Below, one piece after another: positions 14,941 to 18,561 of a stretch of DNA of 18,561 nt (positions are counted from its first letter, which is position 1; the number at the start of each line of letters is the position of its first letter). The DNA is from Physocladia obscura. Its lineage: Eukaryota; Chytridiomycota; Chytridiomycetes; Chytridiales; Chytriomycetaceae. The notes below the pieces were generated by a model, which saw only the letters and a program-made list of their open reading frames with translations, searched no databases and had not been told where the DNA came from. The translations under genes were made by a program, and so were the position numbers. The DNA is taken from the NCBI GenBank assembly GCA_027596945.1, contig JADGJH010000441.1, positions 1 to 18,561 on the forward strand, written 5' to 3'.

Positions 14941-16516
14941 TATTCTGTGACGAACAATGTTTGCAAATTACAGACAAGTGTAAAAATGGCACAATGCAAA
15001 CAAAAAAGGATAATAATAACATGAATAAAACAAAAAAAATAACCTATTTTCAAGAAATAGTGCCTTCCACAGAAAAGCAAAACTCTCTTTGACAACTAAT
15101 AGCGTAATTCTCGTCCTTCATTTTTTTAAACACAGCTATCCAACAAAGCAAATAAAAAGCACGCTATACTGCAAAACTGCAAGCCTGAAAATTGCCACCA
15201 TACAACCAGCACAGACTTTTAAAGCCAGCGCCAGTCTAAAAAAAGCCATAAATATGCCATTACTAAGTATGACATGATTCTAGATTGAATACAGCTAATT
15301 GCACAATCTTTTACTATCAAAAGTTGACACAAAAAAAATACAATGACATTGGAAAACTTGTTGCTTATATTTGGTTTGTTGGATTCATCATATTAGGAAA
15401 AATTGGTTTTGCGTATTTCATTTACTTTAGTTCTCAATCCAGTTTCATTTTATTTTATGTTTTATTTTATTCATCTTTTATTTTAGTCAAAAGTTGAATA
15501 AAAACATATACAATTGAAACTGGATATTCAATCAACTTCACTCTGATTCTGAGCTATTGCACATGCTAATTACTTTTGGAATTATTTTTTGATCAGGTTG
15601 ATAAATTTAAATATTCTGAGTTATTACTAGAATTATTTTCTTTTGGAATTACTTCTTGATCAGATTGTCTTTCATATGCTACAGTTTATGTGTTGCCTTT
15701 AAAGAACATCTTTTTGCAGTTTTCAATTTCAAAATTTGTAGAAAATGTCAGAGTGTGAAGCCATTCGGTGAGTTTCAATAGGCACAATCATCATTTTGCA
15801 TAAATTTGTAATATTGTCTGAGATTTCCATCATCCTTCAATCTGAAACATTTGGAAAACACGTGACTTTCTGTTGAATTCAGAATCTAATGTATTGGAAA
15901 GGAATAAAGTTTTTTTGTGGATTTTGTGTGTCACTCATAAAATAATTTACCACCTCTAGTGAACAACTCATATTCTTGTGAAACTACGTAATTTAGGTTT
16001 CTGGTTACAGTTGGTACTGAAAAAACACAAGTACTTACCTTTGTCTTCATGAGTAGGTGCTCTGCATACACCAAGTTATTCCAACTTGTATGCATTAATA
16101 ACTTCAAATTTAGTTTCCATAATACTTTTCACAATTGATTCCATTATGAGTTTCTCTGTACACTACTTTGCCTCACTTCTCCCGTCTCTTTGGCAACTAA
16201 TTTTGTACTTTCTTCTCATATTTTGCTTTCACTGCATTGAAACCAAGATGATTTTGATGATTCTGGCTAACTCTTTTGAAAGTAGATTGAACTTTGAGTT
16301 TGATATAACTTCAAATTTCAATGGCCAGTGGATAAGAGCCTTCCCAAGTTTATCAATTAGATGAGTGGAAAAGCATTGTACAATCTTAACAAACTAAATT
16401 TTCTCCTCACTATTCTAGTTAATGAAGACATATTAATACAGTTCTTCAAGGGAATGCATTAAGAAACCACTGCTGCGCGATTTAATCAATTTTGCAAGTT
16501 CAAAAAAGAGTCTCTA
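14941..16516. other. AT-rich spacer, no supported gene
   Basis: No reading frame with family motifs. The frame at 16086-16364 on the plus strand is hydrophobic and lacks an early ATG; AT-rich sequence explains it. A 48-codon coding-like stretch lies on the minus strand at about 16240-16385 (HLIDKLGKALIHWPLKFEV) but has no known motif. A micro-exon-like ATG with GTGAGT (15745-15773) has no partner exon. It contains an old 55-bp duplication listed separately. The frame upstream of the kinase start is open back to 16463 without an ATG. Confidence 0.5.
15546..15667. repeat. two degenerate 55-bp direct copies, period 67
   Basis: Copy 1 is 15546-15600 and copy 2 is 15613-15667. By eye 42 of 55 positions match; the 3' halves match best, with three differences in 28 bases (around CTTTTGGAATTA...TTGATCAG). 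An old local duplication in spacer DNA with no evident function. Confidence 0.55.
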
Positions 16517-18192
16517 ATGATCGCCGCAACGGCTGTGCGTATCACCGAGAGCCGGGACGGACTACTGGGCAGCGGTGGCTTCGGGGCCGTGTATCGCGGC
16601 ACGTACCAGGGTCACGCGGTCGCCGTTAAAACGGTTCTCAACAACGCAAACGATCGCGATCGGAGCCTCCTCACCAGCGAAGCGCAAATTTGGACGCGGC
16701 TGCACCGCCCCGGAATAGTGACGCTGTGGGGCGTGTGGCCGCGTGACCCACTTGCGCGTGACCTGTGCTTGGTTCTCGAAATCTGCAAATCCTCGGTGTA
16801 CCACGAGCTCTACTCCGACGCGGGCTTGCCGAGGCTCAAGCAGCGCATCGAGTGGATGCTGCACATCTCTGGCGCCTTCGAGTATTTGCACTCCCTGTCT
16901 CCACCGGTTATTCATGCGGACCTCAAACCAGACAATATTCTGATCGGTATCTTCGCTGAATTTTTAATTTTTTAGTTTTTTTTTAATTTTAATTTTTAGA
17001 CAACAACAACAATGCAAAGCTGACGGATTTTGGCTTGTCTCGCATTCAAAAATCGTGTTACAGCAGCATGAAATCTGTTCCACGACATGGTGCCGTTGCA
17101 TTTGCGCCCCCTGAATCTTTTGATCGTGGATACATCCCAACAACAGCACACGATTCCTATTGTTTTGGAATGACACTCTTTGAAGTCTTGTATCGGGAGC
17201 CACCATTCTTTGGTGAAAATCCTGATGGCATCAAAGACTGGGTTCGTGATGGTGACAGGCCAACTTTGCCAACTAATCAGGATGCCCTGGGAATTCCAAA
17301 AATTTGCTGGAATTTTATTCAACAATGCTGGCATCAGGATCCAACACAACGCCCTGATTTTTCAGTCATCTCAGCTACTCTATTTGATTGGTTGTATTCC
17401 AATCAAGAACTGGCTGCTCTTTTTGCTGTTGGTGACACATTTTCTTCAAAGCCATTTGATTCTGATATTACGTCTTCTACACTAGCAAATTTGTCATTAT
17501 CTGAGTCAACACCGAAAGATTTGTATGAACAAGGACTGACTCATTACAAAGGCAATGGAGTAAATCAAGACTATAACTCAGCAATATCATTTTTCCTTCA
17601 AGCTGGGAACAAGGGCTATGCTGATGCCCAAGCAATCCTGGGTGACATGTATCATGAAGGCAAAGGAGTGATACAAGATGACAAGTTGGCTGTGGAATGG
17701 TACTTCAAAGCCACTGAGCAGGGAAATGCAGAGGCACAAAATAATCTGGGTGACAAGTATTTTTGTGGGAAAGGAGTATTGCAAGATGACAAACTAGCTG
17801 TGGAATGGTTTAGCAAAGCTGCTGAACAGGGAAATGCAGCTGGACAAAGACGTCTGGCTTTCATGTATTTTCATGGGAGAGGAGTGTTGCAAGATGACAA
17901 ACTGGCTGTGCAATGGTGTCGTAAAGCTGCTGAACAGGGAGATGCAGCTGGACAAGCTAACCTGGGTGGCATGTATGAGGATGGGAGAGGAGTGCTGCAG
18001 GATTTCAAACTAGCTGTGCAATGGTACCACAAGGCTGCTTTGCAGGGAAATGCTTCTGGACAAGTTAATTTGGGTTTCATGTATGAAAATGGGAGAGGAG
18101 TGTTGCAAAATGGTGAACTGGCTGTACATTGGTACTTGAAGGCTGCAGAACAGGGAGATGAATATGCAACGTATAGACTTGAGACTTTGTAA
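16517..18192 (+). CDS. TKL-like protein kinase with six Sel1 repeats
   Basis: Exon 1 is 16517-16946, the intron 16947-16999 (GTATCT..TTTAG, 53 nt, phase 1), exon 2 17000-18192, giving 540 residues. Kinase domain about 8-272: glycine loop GSGGFG (18-23), VAVK with ATP-anchoring Lys38, a likely helix-C Glu55, catalytic loop HADLKPDN (Asp135, Lys137, Asn140), DFG at 153-155 and APPE at 179-182. All catalytic residues are present, so it should phosphorylate Ser/Thr or Tyr. HAD replaces the usual HRD, as in various TKL-like kinases. Six Sel1 (TPR-like, 36-residue) repeats fill 317-540, probably a partner-binding scaffold; kinase-Sel1 fusions are expanded in several early fungal lineages. No signal peptide or TM is seen. 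The start is the first ATG, and the kinase begins at once after it, so an upstream exon is possible. Exon 1 is far more GC-rich than exon 2. Confidence 0.9.
17632..18171 (+). repeat. 108-bp tandem repeat encoding Sel1 units 2-6
   Basis: Five in-frame units of exactly 108 bp start at 17632, 17740, 17848, 17956 and 18064. Each encodes G-D/F/G-M-Y-x-x-G-[KR]-G-V-[IL]-Q-x...LAV-x-W-x-x-KA-x-x-QG. The middle units share long DNA stretches, such as GTGTTGCAAGATGACAAACT, so the array has expanded recently or is kept alike by conversion. A diverged first unit precedes it from 17518. Confidence 0.85.
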
Positions 18193-18561
18193 ACAAAACA
18201 GAGATCTGATTACTTCTGAAAACCTGTCTGGATGTGAAAAATAATCTCAAATTTGCATTTTCTGGATTTCTTCGAGAGTGGCATCAGCTTTTTCAACTTT
18301 TTACAATGGATCATGCACAGTCACAGGTGGCAGGCAAAATAACTGATACAACATTTTCATCTCCATAGTTTATCAAAAATTCAAAAATTTAAATAAAATC
18401 ATGGTTAACTCACATGTGTAGAACTCAAACACAAGACTGAATACTGTAGATTTATCCTAAAAAATATTTTTACAATATGTTCTGCATTTTTTACAAAGTC
18501 TTAAGTTACTTCAGTAATTCAATTTTTTAAATGACTGATGAACATTATTGGAGTCCCAAAA
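18193..18561. other. spacer after the kinase gene
   Basis: AT-rich, no gene supported. An AATAAA lies at 18392-18397, about 200 nt past the stop. A minus-strand stretch near 18240-18300 (VEKADATLEEIQKMQI) looks faintly coding but is too short to assign. Confidence 0.5.

Noticed and set aside
15745..15773. Micro-exon ATG..GTGAGT as the first exon of a gene
   Set aside because: A perfect donor follows eight codons, but no downstream acceptor opens a gene-like frame before the kinase.
16086..16364. Small hydrophobic membrane protein
   Set aside because: No ATG at the start and a bias to F, I, L and S as expected from AT-rich DNA; no splice or promoter support.
17537..17543. TGACTCA in the kinase gene as a regulatory site
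   Set aside because: It lies inside coding sequence (codons for GLTHY); about two chance matches are expected in the window.

Overview
The window looks like nuclear DNA of an early-diverging fungus, most likely a chytrid; this is inference, not proof. Genes carry short GT..AG introns (46-84 nt where I can place them), use the standard code with all three stops, have A-rich sequence just before the start codon and AATAAA signals after the stop. Spacers are AT-rich, while coding exons are richer in G, C and CpG. A kinase fused to Sel1 repeats and a cluster of universal stress proteins also fit such a genome. There are no bacterial-style operons, rRNA, tRNA that I can recognise, CRISPR or intact mobile elements.

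Layout. 1-1900: spacer with a GGGACA/TGTCCC palindrome cluster, a broken RING-H2 gene (minus), a possible 50-residue two-exon gene (minus), and three exact 19-bp tandem repeats in the gap between that gene and the next. 1906-2726: intact short-chain dehydrogenase, one intron. 2900-6100: no intact gene; coding-like remnants on the minus strand, including what resembles the DNA-binding part of a pogo/CENP-B-type transposase, inside a stretch almost free of CpG. 6996-9235: large three-exon membrane protein with about seven hydrophobic segments. 9690-10551: remnants resembling a rhomboid protease core and an ankyrin repeat. 10696-14880: four universal stress protein (USP) genes, ordered -, +, -, -, each with one intron. 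14941-16516: spacer. 16517-18192: TKL-like kinase plus six Sel1 repeats. 18193-18561: spacer.

The clearest functional unit is the USP cluster. Three members (USP-1, -3, -4) are close paralogues with an intron at the same codon and an intact ATP-binding signature. The fourth (USP-2) has its intron elsewhere and a shortened ATP-binding loop. All four have the octamer TGACTCAT or its complement (AP-1/Gcn4-type bZIP site) 54-91 bp upstream of the start, suggesting one stress or nutrient bZIP factor controls the group. The kinase gene is a compositional mosaic: a GC-rich first exon holds the N-lobe and catalytic loop, and an AT-rich second exon holds the rest plus the Sel1 array. The remaining material is mostly decayed genes, several of which still read in one frame apart from a few stops.
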